Of a stretch of 64,000 nucleotides of DNA, positions 47,631 to 59,255 are shown one piece after another (position 1 is the first letter of the stretch; each line of letters opens with the position of its first letter). Below the pieces are notes generated by a model, which was given only the letters and a program-made list of their open reading frames with translations, did no database searches and was not told the origin of the DNA. The position numbers and the translations under genes were made by a program. The stretch is from Bog-473 sp963721585. GTDB taxonomy: Bacteria; Actinomycetota; Acidimicrobiia; Acidimicrobiales; RAAP-2. Location: contig CAVRJN010000007.1 in NCBI GenBank assembly GCA_963721585.1, forward strand, positions 1,426,001 to 1,490,000. Direction: 5' to 3'.

Positions 47631-47921
47631 GTGAATACCTGGAATTTCCTGACCAACCACGGGCGGGCCCTGCTGTGCATCGCCCACAACCCCGATGTGC
47701 GAATTCGCGACATCGCGGCGAGCCTCGGCATCACCGAGCGCCGAGCCCACGGGATCGTGACCGACCTCACCGAAGCGGGCTACCTCATCAAGAAGAAGGA
47801 CGGCAGGCGGAACCGCTACGACATCCAGTCGCACCTCCCGATCCCCGAACCCACGGCCCGTGAGCGGGCGATCGGGGAGGTCCTTGATCTTCTGGCCGGT
47901 CGAGTCGCGGCGGACGAATAG
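47631..47921 (+). CDS. winged helix-turn-helix transcription regulator
   Basis: 96 aa from GTG 47631. A compact winged-helix domain: LTNHGRALLCIAHNPDVRIR, DIAASLGITERRAHGIVTDL (recognition helix) and TEAGYLIKKKDGRRNRYDIQ (wing). This small MarR/ArsR-like type is common in actinobacteria. No ligand domain. The start is immediately preceded by the 47600-47630 dyad and no Shine-Dalgarno is seen, so translation may be leaderless. The target is unknown. Confidence 0.85.
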   Translation: MNTWNFLTNHGRALLCIAHNPDVRIRDIAASLGITERRAHGIVTDLTEAGYLIKKKDGRRNRYDIQSHLPIPEPTARERAIGEVLDLLAGRVAADE

Positions 47922-47957
47922 AGGGGCCCTTGTGGCGCTCCGGATCGTCCGAGCTGC

Positions 47958-48980
47958 TCAGGGCAGATGCTGCGCGACCGAGGCCATCTCGGCGGCCAAT
48001 TCCCCGAGAGTCTCCTCGCTGATGAGGTACGGGGTATAGAAGCCGACCCGATCGACGTGGTCTCCGAATCGGGTGGCGATGTCGGAAGCCACCTCCTTGG
48101 GCGATCCCACCGCGGCGAGAGCGGCGAGCATGCCATCGTCGATCAATCCCGGCATCTCCTCCCATCGGCCCGACTTGGAAAGCGCGTTGAGTTCGGGTTG
48201 GAGTGCCTCCCAGCCCTCGCACTCGAGTACCGGACGGTACGCCGGCGTCGAAGCATAGAAGGAGAGGAGCCACCGACCGGCGGTCCGGGCAGCCTCCCTC
48301 TCCTCCTCGTTCCGCCCGCAGCAGACAATGACCTCACCGGTCACCGAGAGCGACGAGCGATCTCGGCTTCCGCGGTCGAGTCCTTCCTCAATGGCGGGAA
48401 GGCTGTGCCCGACGAAGTGCGCCGCGGTGTTGAACGGCATGACATACGCCGCGTCACCCACCTCAGCCGCCAGTCGAAGCATTTGCGGTCCGAGTCCACC
48501 GAGGGCGATCGGTGGCGGTCCATAGGGGTTCGGCCCGGGGTTGAAGAGCGGGGGCATGAGGGTGTGCGACCAGAACTCGCCCCGGAAGTCCAGTGGCTCG
48601 CCGGTCTCCCACGTGGCGAAAATGGCACGTAACGCCCCGACGACTTCTCGCATACGAGCGATGGGTCTGTCAAACGAGGCGCCATAGCGCTTCTCAACCT
48701 GCGCTCTGATCTGGGAACCCAGACCGAGCGTGAACCGCCCTCCAGAAAGCAACTGGAGGTCGTAGGCCTGGTGGGCGAGCTGCACCGGATTGCGCGGGAA
48801 CGCGATCGCGACGTTGGTCGCGAGGTCAAGAGTTGTCGTTCCCTCGGCGGCCAGGATCAGCGGGGTGAACACATCGTGCGGGCCCTCGAACGTGAAGGCG
48901 CCGTCCACTCCGAGATGCTCCAAGCGCCGGGCGTGGGCGGCCGCATCGCTGAGCCCGGCCAGCATGGTGTCGAACTTCAT
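47958..48980 (-). CDS. LLM-class F420-dependent oxidoreductase
   Basis: 340 aa, intact. TIM-barrel luciferase-like monooxygenase family that usually uses coenzyme F420 in actinobacteria. Signature segments: HARRLEHLGVDGAFTFEGPH, TTTLDLATNVAIAFPRNPVQ, LAHQAYDLQLLSGGRFTLGL, GSQIRAQVEKRYGASFDRPI, and IALGGLGPQMLRLAAEVGD. The substrate is unknown. Convergent with the winged-helix gene; no clear operon partner. Confidence 0.9.
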   Translation of the reverse strand: MKFDTMLAGLSDAAAHARRLEHLGVDGAFTFEGPHDVFTPLILAAEGTTTLDLATNVAIAFPRNPVQLAHQAYDLQLLSGGRFTLGLGSQIRAQVEKRYGASFDRPIARMREVVGALRAIFATWETGEPLDFRGEFWSHTLMPPLFNPGPNPYGPPPIALGGLGPQMLRLAAEVGDAAYVMPFNTAAHFVGHSLPAIEEGLDRGSRDRSSLSVTGEVIVCCGRNEEEREAARTAGRWLLSFYASTPAYRPVLECEGWEALQPELNALSKSGRWEEMPGLIDDGMLAALAAVGSPKEVASDIATRFGDHVDRVGFYTPYLISEETLGELAAEMASVAQHLP

Positions 48981-49117
48981 GAGATCCTCCAGTCGGCGTC
49001 CAGCATGCCCGCTGGCGCGAGGGCCCTATCGACGCCGTCGAGGCGAAGCCGGTTCCGGTCCTCGCGCCTCGAGGACGGGCGCGTGACCATCCGACGACAG
49101 CGGCGCGCCACTCGCCA

Positions 49118-50959
49118 CTAAAGCTCGAAGGTCTCGCCAGGCTTGCGGTGAATCGTGAGCGCCGCCACGACTGCGCCGGCCAGGATCAGGCAACCGGACA
49201 GGAGCAAGGCCTCGTGCAGCCCGGACCCGAAAGCGTTGTAGGCGGCGTTCACCACCTTCGTCGCAATTTTCGCGACAGCCGCATTCTTGTTGTGTTCGGC
49301 ACTGCTCGCTGCTCCACCCTGCGAGGCGCCACCGGTCTGAATCGCGTGCTCCACCAGGCTCTGGAAGTTCGGCGGGATCCCGATCGCCTTCAATCTGGCC
49401 GCGAGGTCGCCGGTGAGCTTGGCGTTGACGATCGATCCGAGGATGGCCACCCCGAATACAGCGCCCATTTCCCGGCTCGTGTTGGTTGCCGAGGCCGCCA
49501 TGCCCGAGCGTTCGGGTGGAACCACGGTCAGCGGGACGGACGTCACAGGCACCAACAGCATGCCGATGCCGACGCCGGCCAGTGGGAGGACCCAGCCCAG
49601 AGTCGCAAAGTTGACGGTCGGGGAGAGCACGGCATTGGCCACGAGAATGCCGCCGCCGGCCAGGAGACACCCGAAGGCCATTGGCCAGCGAGGCCCGACC
49701 CGCGCCACCAACGGGCCGGTGAGCGCTGACACGATGATGAGCCCGGCGGCCATCGGGAGGAAGTCCACCGCCGTCTGATACGCCGACGCGTCCGCGACGA
49801 CCTGGAGATACAGCGCGGTGAAGAAGAAGATCGAGAAGGTGCCGAAGTAGGCGACGAATGCGACGAAATTGGAGCCGGCAAAGGGTGGGAGGCGAAACAT
49901 CGACAGATCGAGCATCGGGCTCTTGACCTTCGTTTCTGTGATGACGAACGCGATGCCCGAGACACCACATGCGACGAAGAGCGCCACGATCCACGGAGTG
50001 GTGTACCCCGACGTCTCCCCCTGGATCACGGCGAACGAGATACAGGCCAGGAAGGCGGCACCGAATATGAACCCCAGAACGTCGATGCGGCGCCCTTGAC
50101 GGTCTGACGTTTCGGGGACGGCAACGGCCGCCAGGACGAACGCAACGACACCGAAACCGAGGTTGAACCAGAATATGGCACGCCAGCTCGAGAAGCCAAC
50201 GAGGAAACCGCCGATGACGGGGCCCAGGGCGAGAGCGAGGCCCGATACGGCGGCCCATATGCCCAGAGCATCCGCGCGTGTCCTTCGATCGGGATAGACG
50301 TGCCGGATGATGGACAACGTGCCGGGTTCACTGGCGGCGGCGCCGATCCCCATGATGACGCGGCCGGCGATGAGCCAATCGACGTTGCTCGCCGTCGCGG
50401 CAACGACGGAACCGGCACAGAAGATGGCAACCCCTACGAGCATGATGCGCTTGCGCCCGAAGATGTCACCGAGCATGCCGGCCGCCAACATGAAGCTGGC
50501 AAACGTCAGTGCATAGCCGTTGACCACCCATTGCAACGACGTGACCCCCGCGTGCAGGTCGCTCTGGACGTTGGCCAGACCGACGCTGACGACGGTGTTG
50601 TCCAGGAAAGTGAGAAAGAGGACCCCGCACAGGGTGGCGAGCGCAAGGGCCTGGGCGGCTGATCCAAGCCCACCCTGCTTGACGGTGAATCCGGGCGGTG
50701 CGCCCTCGCCCCCGGGGGAGCCTTCTGTCCCCTGGGTCAGCAAGGACGGCTTCCGTCGAGCATCCGGAACGCGGCCGGACCGGCCTTGGGGTTCATGTGC
50801 ACGAGTTTTGCGTACCCACGAGCCGGGTAGTGGAATCCCAGGGGTTGTCGCCGCGAGAGGGTACGGACTGTCTGCGCTCCAGCGTGGCACCCCTCGGACG
50901 TGCCCGTGGACTCGGTGAGGCTTGGAGGACCGGCGGTGGGTTTCGTTACTGGGGATCAA
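49118..50959 (-). CDS. MFS drug exporter, DHA2 (14-TM, EmrB/QacA) family
   Basis: Up to 613 aa. About 14 membrane helices beginning at LALATLCGVLFLTFLDNTVV with the motif-D1-like LDNTVVSVGL, motif A in AGMLGDIFGRKRIMLVGVAI, and motif C-like GLALALGPVIGGFLVGFSSW. A large loop lies before the last helix. The most upstream ATG (50959) leaves only 11 bases to the divergent flavin reductase, so the real start is probably downstream (GTG 50890 or TTG 50743). Proton-driven export of hydrophobic compounds is likely; the substrate is not known. Confidence 0.9.
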   Translation of the reverse strand: MIPSNETHRRSSKPHRVHGHVRGVPRWSADSPYPLAATTPGIPLPGSWVRKTRAHEPQGRSGRVPDARRKPSLLTQGTEGSPGGEGAPPGFTVKQGGLGSAAQALALATLCGVLFLTFLDNTVVSVGLANVQSDLHAGVTSLQWVVNGYALTFASFMLAAGMLGDIFGRKRIMLVGVAIFCAGSVVAATASNVDWLIAGRVIMGIGAAASEPGTLSIIRHVYPDRRTRADALGIWAAVSGLALALGPVIGGFLVGFSSWRAIFWFNLGFGVVAFVLAAVAVPETSDRQGRRIDVLGFIFGAAFLACISFAVIQGETSGYTTPWIVALFVACGVSGIAFVITETKVKSPMLDLSMFRLPPFAGSNFVAFVAYFGTFSIFFFTALYLQVVADASAYQTAVDFLPMAAGLIIVSALTGPLVARVGPRWPMAFGCLLAGGGILVANAVLSPTVNFATLGWVLPLAGVGIGMLLVPVTSVPLTVVPPERSGMAASATNTSREMGAVFGVAILGSIVNAKLTGDLAARLKAIGIPPNFQSLVEHAIQTGGASQGGAASSAEHNKNAAVAKIATKVVNAAYNAFGSGLHEALLLSGCLILAGAVVAALTIHRKPGETFEL

Positions 50960-50970
50960 GCACCCATCCC

Positions 50971-51465
50971 ATGAGTGACTCGTCGGATGCTCTGGACCCG
51001 TATTTCGACCTGATCGATTACCCGTACTTCGTGGTCACGGTCAGGGCGCCCGGCGCCGACATGAGTGGCTGCCTCGCCGGATTCGTGACCCAGTGCAGCA
51101 TCGAACCTCCGAACTTCCTCGTGTGCATCTCGAAGGTGAACCACACCTTTGGCGTCGCCGAGCGAGCATCCGGAATGGGCATTCATCTCCTCGGCGAGGA
51201 CCAGGTCGACCTGGCCCGTCTCTTCGGCGAAGAGACCGGTGACCTGGTCGACAAGTTCGCCTCGGTCGACTGGCGCCTCGGGTCCACCGGGGCGCCGTTG
51301 TTGGTGGATGCCGCCGTCAGCATGGAGGGCCAGATCCTCGGGCATTTCTCCGTCGGCGACCACGAGGCGTTCCTCATGCGGGGGGTGCGCTCGGTTGCGG
51401 GAGCACACCCTGGGTTGCTCACGTTGAGGAGCGCACCACCGCTGGCGCCCGGCCATCCCGCCTGA
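50971..51465 (+). CDS. flavin reductase-like domain protein
   Basis: 164 aa from ATG 50971. FMN-binding split-barrel of the flavin reductase type: FDLIDYPYFVVTVRAPGADM, SGCLAGFVTQCSIEPPNFLV, CISKVNHTFGVAERASGMGI. It usually supplies reduced flavin to a monooxygenase or reduces small substrates. Divergent from the MFS exporter; no obvious oxygenase partner next to it. Confidence 0.87.
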   Translation: MSDSSDALDPYFDLIDYPYFVVTVRAPGADMSGCLAGFVTQCSIEPPNFLVCISKVNHTFGVAERASGMGIHLLGEDQVDLARLFGEETGDLVDKFASVDWRLGSTGAPLLVDAAVSMEGQILGHFSVGDHEAFLMRGVRSVAGAHPGLLTLRSAPPLAPGHPA

Positions 51466-51508
51466 GCACGACGAACCGCTGCTTCGTGTCGCGAGACTGG
51501 TCAGTCCA

Positions 51509-51714
51509 TCACTCGAAGGCAGCCGGCTGCACCAGGCTCACCATGTTTGCCCGAGTCGTCGCGCAACGTCGCCTCGATCCCGTAGGGACGATCCGCGGGC
51601 TCGGAGAGGAACGTGACGAAGCGCTCATCGAATCCGAGCTTGTCGGTGTAGAAGGCCTTGGCGGAGTCTTGGTCCAGCACGAAGACGCTCGTGTGCGACG
51701 ATGCGAGTGATCAT
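51509..51714 (-). pseudogene. VOC (glyoxalase-like) protein remnant with internal deletion
   Basis: ATG 51714 overlaps the AraC-type stop (ATGA). After a shift at the fifth codon it reads SHTSVFVLDQDSAKAFYTDK, LGFD, the N-terminal half-motif of VOC proteins, then jumps directly to ERFVTFLSEPADRPYGIEAT, LRDDSG. After another shift it ends NMVSLVQPAAFE, the normal VOC C-terminus. Family members are about 125-140 aa; only about 68 codons remain, so the middle of the fold is gone. It was probably the partner enzyme of the AraC regulator. Confidence 0.75.
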
Positions 51715-52191
51715 TGTCGGCAGGGTAGAGGGCAGACCTCGCACACGCTTCTCCGAGATTGCGCTTTCGTCGTCGGGGATCCGGTGCTGCGCCCCGGCGC
51801 TGAGCCCGCTGGGCGGGGACGTCCCCAATCCATGAGAAAACACCCCGGAATCGGCGGAGGACCGCCCGCCCCGGGCCGCCGAGGCCTTCTGGAAGGCGCT
51901 CGGCGACATCCCGACCATTTCGGAAAAACGGGAGCTGAACGACCCCAGGCTGGAACACCCCACCAGCATGCAGACCTCCGTCACGGTCAGGTTGGCCGAA
52001 CGCAGCAGATCCTTGGCGCGCTCGACTCGTCGCCGGCTGAGGTAGTTGGCCGGCGTCTCGCCGTACGCGTCCTTGAAGGAGCGGGAGAATTGGAACTTCG
52101 AGAAGCCCGCCTGCGCTGCCAACTGGTCCAGGTCCAGCGGGTCGGAGAAATGCAGGTCCATCAGGTCCCGGGCGCGGCGGAGATGCACCAT
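51711..52191 (-). CDS. AraC-family transcription regulator, frameshifted near C-terminus
   Basis: About 160 aa from ATG 52191 (a GTG at 52209 is possible). AraC/XylS double helix-turn-helix: MDLHFSDPLDLDQLAAQAGF, SKFQFSRSFKDAYGETPANY and ANLTVTEVCMLVGCSSLGSF, SSRFSEMVGMSPSAFQK. Near 51880 a one-base shift restores PPIPGCFLMDWGRPRPAGSA, the usual tail of this subgroup, and a stop at 51711 overlapping the VOC start. AraC-VOC pairs coupled by ATGA are common, so the pair was one operon. The N-terminal ligand domain is absent, as in the short subgroup. Confidence 0.8.
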
Positions 52192-52262
52192 CCGGTCGTT
52201 GCCACTCACCACCGTGCACGGTACCCGGCCCGGTGCATCGGTTGGACGATGGCGCCGGCCGT

Positions 52263-52715
52263 TCAATCGGCGTGGACGGCGACGGTCTCTGCCACCCACG
52301 CCGGCAGGCGGGCCGGGCGCCCGATTCTGTCGACGCATCCGTGCACCGTCACCGCGGTCGCCCGCGCGTCGGTGCCCACCGCCAAGAGGTACGCGATCTG
52401 GAAGGTGGCGCCTCGGACCGCACCGATCCGCAACGACACGTCCACCTCGTCGTCGAAGTGCAGCGGCTGGCGGTAGCGCACCGAGGCCTCGAGCACGGGG
52501 AATTCCCGGGAATCGCCCACCTCTCCGCCGCGCACGACGTCGTACGGGTGCCCGATGGCCCGGAGATACTCGACCCTGGCCTCCTCGAGATATGGCAGGT
52601 ACGCCGCATGGTGGATGATGCCCATCGCGTCGGTCTCGGCGAAACGGGTGCGCAGTCGGTGTGTGAACGAGTAGTCCGCCGGGTCGCGCGTCGGCTCCAG
52701 TGACTGGCGGGACAT
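52263..52715 (-). CDS. acyl-CoA thioesterase, YbgC/4HBT-like hotdog
   Basis: 150 aa. Hotdog fold of the 4-hydroxybenzoyl-CoA thioesterase type, with the catalytic Asp motif FAETDAMGIIHHAAYLPYLE, then EARVEYLRAIGHPYD; later FDDEVDVSLRIGAVRGATFQ. Probably hydrolyses a short acyl-CoA. Seven bases after a second hotdog gene on the same strand, so they form a two-gene unit. Confidence 0.88.
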   Translation of the reverse strand: MSRQSLEPTRDPADYSFTHRLRTRFAETDAMGIIHHAAYLPYLEEARVEYLRAIGHPYDVVRGGEVGDSREFPVLEASVRYRQPLHFDDEVDVSLRIGAVRGATFQIAYLLAVGTDARATAVTVHGCVDRIGRPARLPAWVAETVAVHAD

Positions 52716-52722
52716 GCGACGG

Positions 52723-53460
52723 CTACTCCCCCGCCGTTCCGACCGAATCCGCGGAACCGGTGCCGGGGTCGGAGGACCGGCGGCGGCTCGAGGCCAGCCG
52801 GTTGACCCGGTCCTGGTTGAAGATGGCGAACTCGCCCTCGGCCTCGACCGTGACCACCCCTCCCTGCACGATGCGGCCCTTGCTGAAGATGCGGCGCGCG
52901 GTGACCTCGGTCACCCAGCCCTCGAACACGGCTTCCTCGCCGGTGAGCGTGGGACGCACGTAGCGCAAGGCCAACGAGACGGTCGGTCCGACTGACCCCA
53001 CGATCGCATTGGCCGCCGTGAGGATGATGTCGAAGGCGGCGGCCAGCACCGCTCCGTGCACGCAGCCGGGTGCTCCTTCGTAGGTGACATCGAAGACCCC
53101 CCGGCCGAGCGCCTTCGGAGGAGCGAAGTCGAGGACGAGGGGCAACGCCACCGGGTTGAACGGCCCGACCACCACGTCATAGGGCATGGCGCCACCGAGC
53201 GGTACGTCCTTCGGCGGACCGTCCTCGTCGGGCGGAATGAACCGGGGCAACGGTTCGGCGGGCAGGTGGGTCTCGAGCTCGTCGGCGAGCGCCGCCAGGC
53301 TGGCAGTCAGGCGGGCGGTTTCGGCCGCGGGCGGGGCGGCGCTGACCGACAACCGGATGAGGCGGCGCAGAACGTCGGCCAGCTCGCGGGCTTCGGGCTC
53401 GCGGTCGCGGAGCCCGGGATGGTTCTGGAACGACGTGGGCCTGGGGTCGGGCGTCAGCAC
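52723..53460 (-). CDS. PaaI-like thioesterase-superfamily protein
   Basis: 245 aa. A helical N-terminal region (RRLIRLSVSAAPPAAETARL) followed by a PaaI-type hotdog domain: GAPGCVHGAVLAAAFDIILT (the HGG-like active-site helix, here VHGAVLA), SLALRYVRPTLTGEEAVFEG. The last 35 residues are a charged tail. Typical of actinobacterial acyl-CoA thioesterases that pair with a 4HBT protein; substrate unknown. Intact. Confidence 0.85.
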   Translation of the reverse strand: MLTPDPRPTSFQNHPGLRDREPEARELADVLRRLIRLSVSAAPPAAETARLTASLAALADELETHLPAEPLPRFIPPDEDGPPKDVPLGGAMPYDVVVGPFNPVALPLVLDFAPPKALGRGVFDVTYEGAPGCVHGAVLAAAFDIILTAANAIVGSVGPTVSLALRYVRPTLTGEEAVFEGWVTEVTARRIFSKGRIVQGGVVTVEAEGEFAIFNQDRVNRLASSRRRSSDPGTGSADSVGTAGE

Positions 53461-53570
53461 GGCGCGAAGAGTACTGCCGGCTCTCAGGACGACGACATTC
53501 CTCGAGGGCCGCCGTCCCCACGGCCGCTGGCGTTTGTTCGGGGCCCGATCTGCGCTCGTAACATGGGCGG

Positions 53571-54011
53571 GTGACCCCCGAGCACGCAGTCCACTTCACC
53601 TCCGGGAGCCCCGAGACCGTGCTGAATCCGCTCGATCCCGAGTTGGCCGCCGCTCTCGAGGCGGCCCGATCCCTCCCTGCGCAGCACCGCCGGGAGGCGG
53701 TGGCGGCCGTGGCGGCCCGGGACCCGCATTGTCTGCAGGCCTGGGCGGACCTGGCCGAGCTCGCGGACGACCCGATCGATCGCTACGCCTTCGCCCGGGT
53801 GGGCTACCACCGTGGGCTCGATGCGCTGCGGGCCGCCGGCTGGCGCGGCTCGGGCTACGTACGCTGGCGCGACGAGCCCAACCGGGGCTTCCTCCGTTCA
53901 CTCCACATGCTGCAGCTGGCGGCGGGGGCCATCGGCGAGGTCGACGAGGAGATGCGCTGCGACCTGTTCCTGCGCCAACTCGACCCCGAATGGGGCAGCC
54001 GGGACTCCTGA
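53571..54011 (+). CDS. DUF3151 family protein
   Basis: 146 aa from GTG 53571. Matches the actinobacteria-specific DUF3151 family: VLNPLDPELAAALEAARSLP, LQAWADLAELADDPIDRYAF, ARVGYHRGLDALRAAGWRGS, GYVRWRDEPNRGFLRSLHML. All-helical, soluble. The function is not known. Its presence supports an actinobacterial source. Confidence 0.9.
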   Translation: MTPEHAVHFTSGSPETVLNPLDPELAAALEAARSLPAQHRREAVAAVAARDPHCLQAWADLAELADDPIDRYAFARVGYHRGLDALRAAGWRGSGYVRWRDEPNRGFLRSLHMLQLAAGAIGEVDEEMRCDLFLRQLDPEWGSRDS

Positions 54012-54041
54012 CACGGCTCCGCGTGGGCCTCGGCTGCACGT

Positions 54042-54058
54042 AGTTAGAGCATCTAACT
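54042..54058. promoter_or_regulatory. 17-bp palindrome before MarR gene
   Basis: AGTTAGAGCATCTAACT: perfect 7-bp arms with a 3-base centre, ending 2 bases before the MarR ATG at 54061. Short near-perfect palindromes directly over the start region are the classic MarR autoregulatory operator, so the MarR protein probably represses itself and the coupled ABC exporter. Confidence 0.75.
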
Positions 54059-54060
54059 GT

Positions 54061-54635
54061 ATGATGCTCGAAGTGTCTGTGACCTCCCGCCTCACCGCTG
54101 ACGCGGCATCTCCTGGAAAAGCCGGCGGCCGCGCCGGGTCGAAGGCAACTGCTGCACCCCCCGTCCTGGGAACGTACGGCAGGGTTGCCGCCTGGCTGTC
54201 CAAGCGGGTGGAGGTCGCATTGGGCCAGGTCGAGCTGACCCTCCCGCAGTACCGGGTCCTGGGCATTCTGGCCGAAGGGTCGGCTGCCGCCTCGGGCCTG
54301 GCCGACCGGCTGGCCGTGCGCCGGCCCTCCATCACGGCCCTCATCGACGGGCTCGTGGCCCGCGGGTTTGTCGACCGTCGCCAGGAGGACACGGATCGGC
54401 GGCGGGTGGAGCTGCGCCTGACACCGGAGGGAATCAGCACCCTGGCCCGGGCCGACGTTGCCGTCGACGAGTACCTGATCGCCATCGCCGGCCACCTGCC
54501 CGACAAGGACGAGGCCATGGCCCTGCGCTCGCTCGAGCTGTGGGCACGGGCGATGGTCGAGTCGCGCCAGGGCCCCCGCCCGGAGATGGGCGAGACGCCC
54601 GCTGCCGCGGCGCCCGCTCCACGGCGGACGCAGCG

Positions 54636-54639
<4 letters not shown>
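54061..54639 (+). CDS. MarR-family regulator
   Basis: 192 aa from ATG 54061. Winged-helix domain: LPQYRVLGILAEGSAAASGL, ADRLAVRRPSITALIDGLVA, RGFVDRRQEDTDRRRVELRL. Flanking helices form the dimer interface. Its stop overlaps the ABC exporter start (ATGA), so regulator and transporter share one mRNA. Drug- or metabolite-responsive control of the exporter through the 54042-54058 palindrome is likely. Confidence 0.92.
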
Positions 54640-56696
<2,057 letters not shown>

Positions 56697-56697
<1 letters not shown>

Positions 56698-58628
56698 TGT
56701 TCGGCGGAGCAGGAGTCGGTCCGCCCATCGGTGGCGGCGGTCCCCCGGGCGCGGCTCAAGCCGGCCTCCCCTTCGGCGGAATCCCCCACGAGCTGCAGGC
56801 CGGTGTCGACCTGCTCCTGGCCGAGGAGCCCGAGCGCGGCGAGCCCGATGCCGTCTTCACCCAGCTCCCGTCGCAGCACGAGTCGAAGAAGCTGACGCTC
56901 ACCACGCTCCTCATGGAGTACCCCGGCATGTGCGCGCTCGCCGGCGTGCTGGTCGGGCTGATCGCCATCTTCACCCAGCTCGGTCCGAGCCTGGTGTCCT
57001 ACGCCATCAACCACGGCCTGACGCCGCCCCACTACGACTACGGCGTCGTCGTCCTCATGGCGCTGCTCTACCTGGTCTCGATCGTCGTCTCGGGCGGCGC
57101 CCAGTGGGGCCAGGCCCGGGTGACGGGACGCCTCGCCTCGTGGGTCATGAACGACCTGCGCATCAAGGTGTTCCGCCACCTGCAGCGGCTCTCGCTCGAC
57201 TTCTTCACCGAGGAGAAGGCGGGCGTCGTCATGAGCCGCATGACGAGCGACATCGAGAACCTCCAGCAGCTGCTCCAGGACGGGCTGGCCCAGTTCGCCA
57301 TTCAGGGCCTGACAATGGCGGTCATCACCGTCTTCCTCTTCGCCACGAACGCAAAGCTGGCCGCCATCACCGTCTTCTGCGTGCTGCCTCCCCTCGTCAT
57401 CATGTCGATCTGGTTCAAGCGGGCCTCAGAGCGCGGGTACGACAAGGTGCGCGACGGCATCGCGCTCGTGCTGGCCGACCTCTCGGAGAGCCTGCAGGGC
57501 GTGCGCATCGTCACCGCCCACAACCGTCAGCGCTACAACGTCGAGACGCACCGCGACATCGTCGGGTCGTATCGAGATGCCAACAACTACACGGGGCGTA
57601 TCAACGGGATCTACGGACCGGGGTCACAGGTCATCAGCGTCTTCGGCCAGCTGCTCATTCTGGGCATCGGCGGCTCCATGTACCTGCACCACCCCCAGGA
57701 GATCAACCTGGGCCAGCTGACCGCCTTCTTCCTCTACGTGAACCGGTTCTTCTCCCCGATTCAGTTGCTGGTGCAGCAGTACAACACCTTCCAGCAGGGC
57801 CGGGCCTCGGTCTTCAAGCTGCAGGGGCTGCTCGAGACGGAGCCCTCGGTGCTGGAGGCGCCCGACGCGGTGGAGCTCCCCCAGATCAAGGGCCAGATCC
57901 ACTTCGACCACGTCTCCTTCGGCTACGACCCGGCCGTCTCGGTCCTGCACGACGTCGACCTCACGATTGAACCTGGAGAGACGGTCGCCTTCGTCGGCGC
58001 CACCGGGGCAGGCAAGTCGACCATGGCCAAGCTGGTCACACGGTTCTACGACCCCACGGCAGGCCGGGTGCTCATTGACGGCTTCGACCTGAAGCAGGTG
58101 ACGCTCGCATCGCTGCGCCGGCAGCTCGGGGTCGTGCCGCAGGAGCCGTTCCTGTTCGCCGGGACCATTCGGGACAACATCGCCTTCGCCCGGCCCGGCG
58201 CTCCCGACGACGAGGTCTGGAATGCCGTGCACCAGGTCGGCCTGGGTGAGCTCGTGCAGCGACTGCCCTACGGCCTCGACACCCCGGTCCACGAGCGGGG
58301 TCAGTCACTCTCATCGGGCGAGCGCCAGCTCATCGCCCTGGGGCGGGCCTTCATGGCCGAGCCGCGGGTTCTCGTCCTCGACGAGGCGACCTCGAACCTC
58401 GATCTCAAGTCCGAGACCATGGTGGAGGCAGCGCTCGACGTCCTGCTGCAGGGACGCACGGCGGTCCTGATCGCCCACCGCCTGTCGACGGCCATGCGGG
58501 CCGACCGCATTGTGGTCGTGGGCGACGGCCGCCTGCTCGAGGTGGGCTCCCACGCCGAGCTGGTCGCGCTCGGCGGCCACTACGCCGAAATGTACGAGAC
58601 CTGGATCAGCCAGTCGCACGCGGCGTAG
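56697..58628 (+). CDS. ABC exporter half-transporter, catalytic subunit
   Basis: 643 aa, starting on the last base of the preceding stop (TGATG). A 75-residue Gly/Pro-rich N-terminal extension, six membrane helices (LAGVLVGLIAIFTQLGPSLV; SIVVSGGAQWGQARVTGRLA), and a nucleotide domain: Walker A VGATGAGKSTMAKLV, Q-loop VVPQEPFLFAGTIRDNIAFA, signature LSSGERQLIALGRAF (degenerate LSGGQ), Walker B LVLDEATSNLD with the catalytic Glu. In a dimer, this LSSGE faces the Asp-containing Walker B site of its partner, giving one degenerate and one active ATP site. Confidence 0.93.
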
Positions 58629-58723
58629 GACGCGCTGGCCTCCGGCTTCATGAGGGTGGGCCCCCCTCGTGATCGGGCGACACCGATGAGCGGTCTCTTC
58701 GGACTTGCTATACCTATTGCGCA

Positions 58724-59167
58724 ATGGCGCGACTCCCCAACAGCGAATTGAGCGAGCTGCACCGCGAGGTTCTCGAACGCGGCGGACACCTGTTCCAACA
58801 ACTCGGGACGCGCGACATACCGTCGGCCGAGGGTCACTTGGTGATCGAAATGGACGTCCTGCCCCAATACTCCAATGTTCGTGGGGCATTACAAGGCGGA
58901 CTGATTGCCGTCCTCATCGATCTCTGTGCCGGACGTCTCGCCTATGAGTCCTGCGATCACGAGAATGGGTTCAGTACGGCGACGTCCGACCTCACCATTC
59001 ATTTCCTGTCTCCGGTCGTCGTCGGCCCGGCCCGTGCCGACGCCCACATTGTGCGGCAGGGGCGATCCGGTTTCGTGCTGCAGGTGGAAGTGACGGACGT
59101 CGGTCGCGACAACAAGCTGGGCGCCGTGTCGACGATCGCCTTCGCTGTGCTGGCACCTCGCCCTTGA
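58724..59167 (+). CDS. PaaI-type hotdog thioesterase
   Basis: 147 aa. PaaI-like fold: YSNVRGALQGGLIAVLIDLC (helix with the family GG), AGRLAYESCD, then TSDLTIHFLSPVVVGPARAD and SGFVLQVEVTDVGRDNKLGA. Probably an acyl-CoA thioesterase; substrate unknown. It stands alone, about 95 bases after the ABC genes. Confidence 0.87.
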   Translation: MARLPNSELSELHREVLERGGHLFQQLGTRDIPSAEGHLVIEMDVLPQYSNVRGALQGGLIAVLIDLCAGRLAYESCDHENGFSTATSDLTIHFLSPVVVGPARADAHIVRQGRSGFVLQVEVTDVGRDNKLGAVSTIAFAVLAPRP

Positions 59168-59255
59168 GCCCTGCATGGGCACACTCCGTGACGACGGAAC
59201 GTGCAGCGACGGCACCTCCCGTTCGGGTGATCGCTATGCGCCGTAGAATTCGGCC

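Noticed and set aside
50971..51465. Flavin reductase and MFS exporter as a degradation operon
   Set aside because: They are divergent and no monooxygenase or catabolic enzyme is adjacent.
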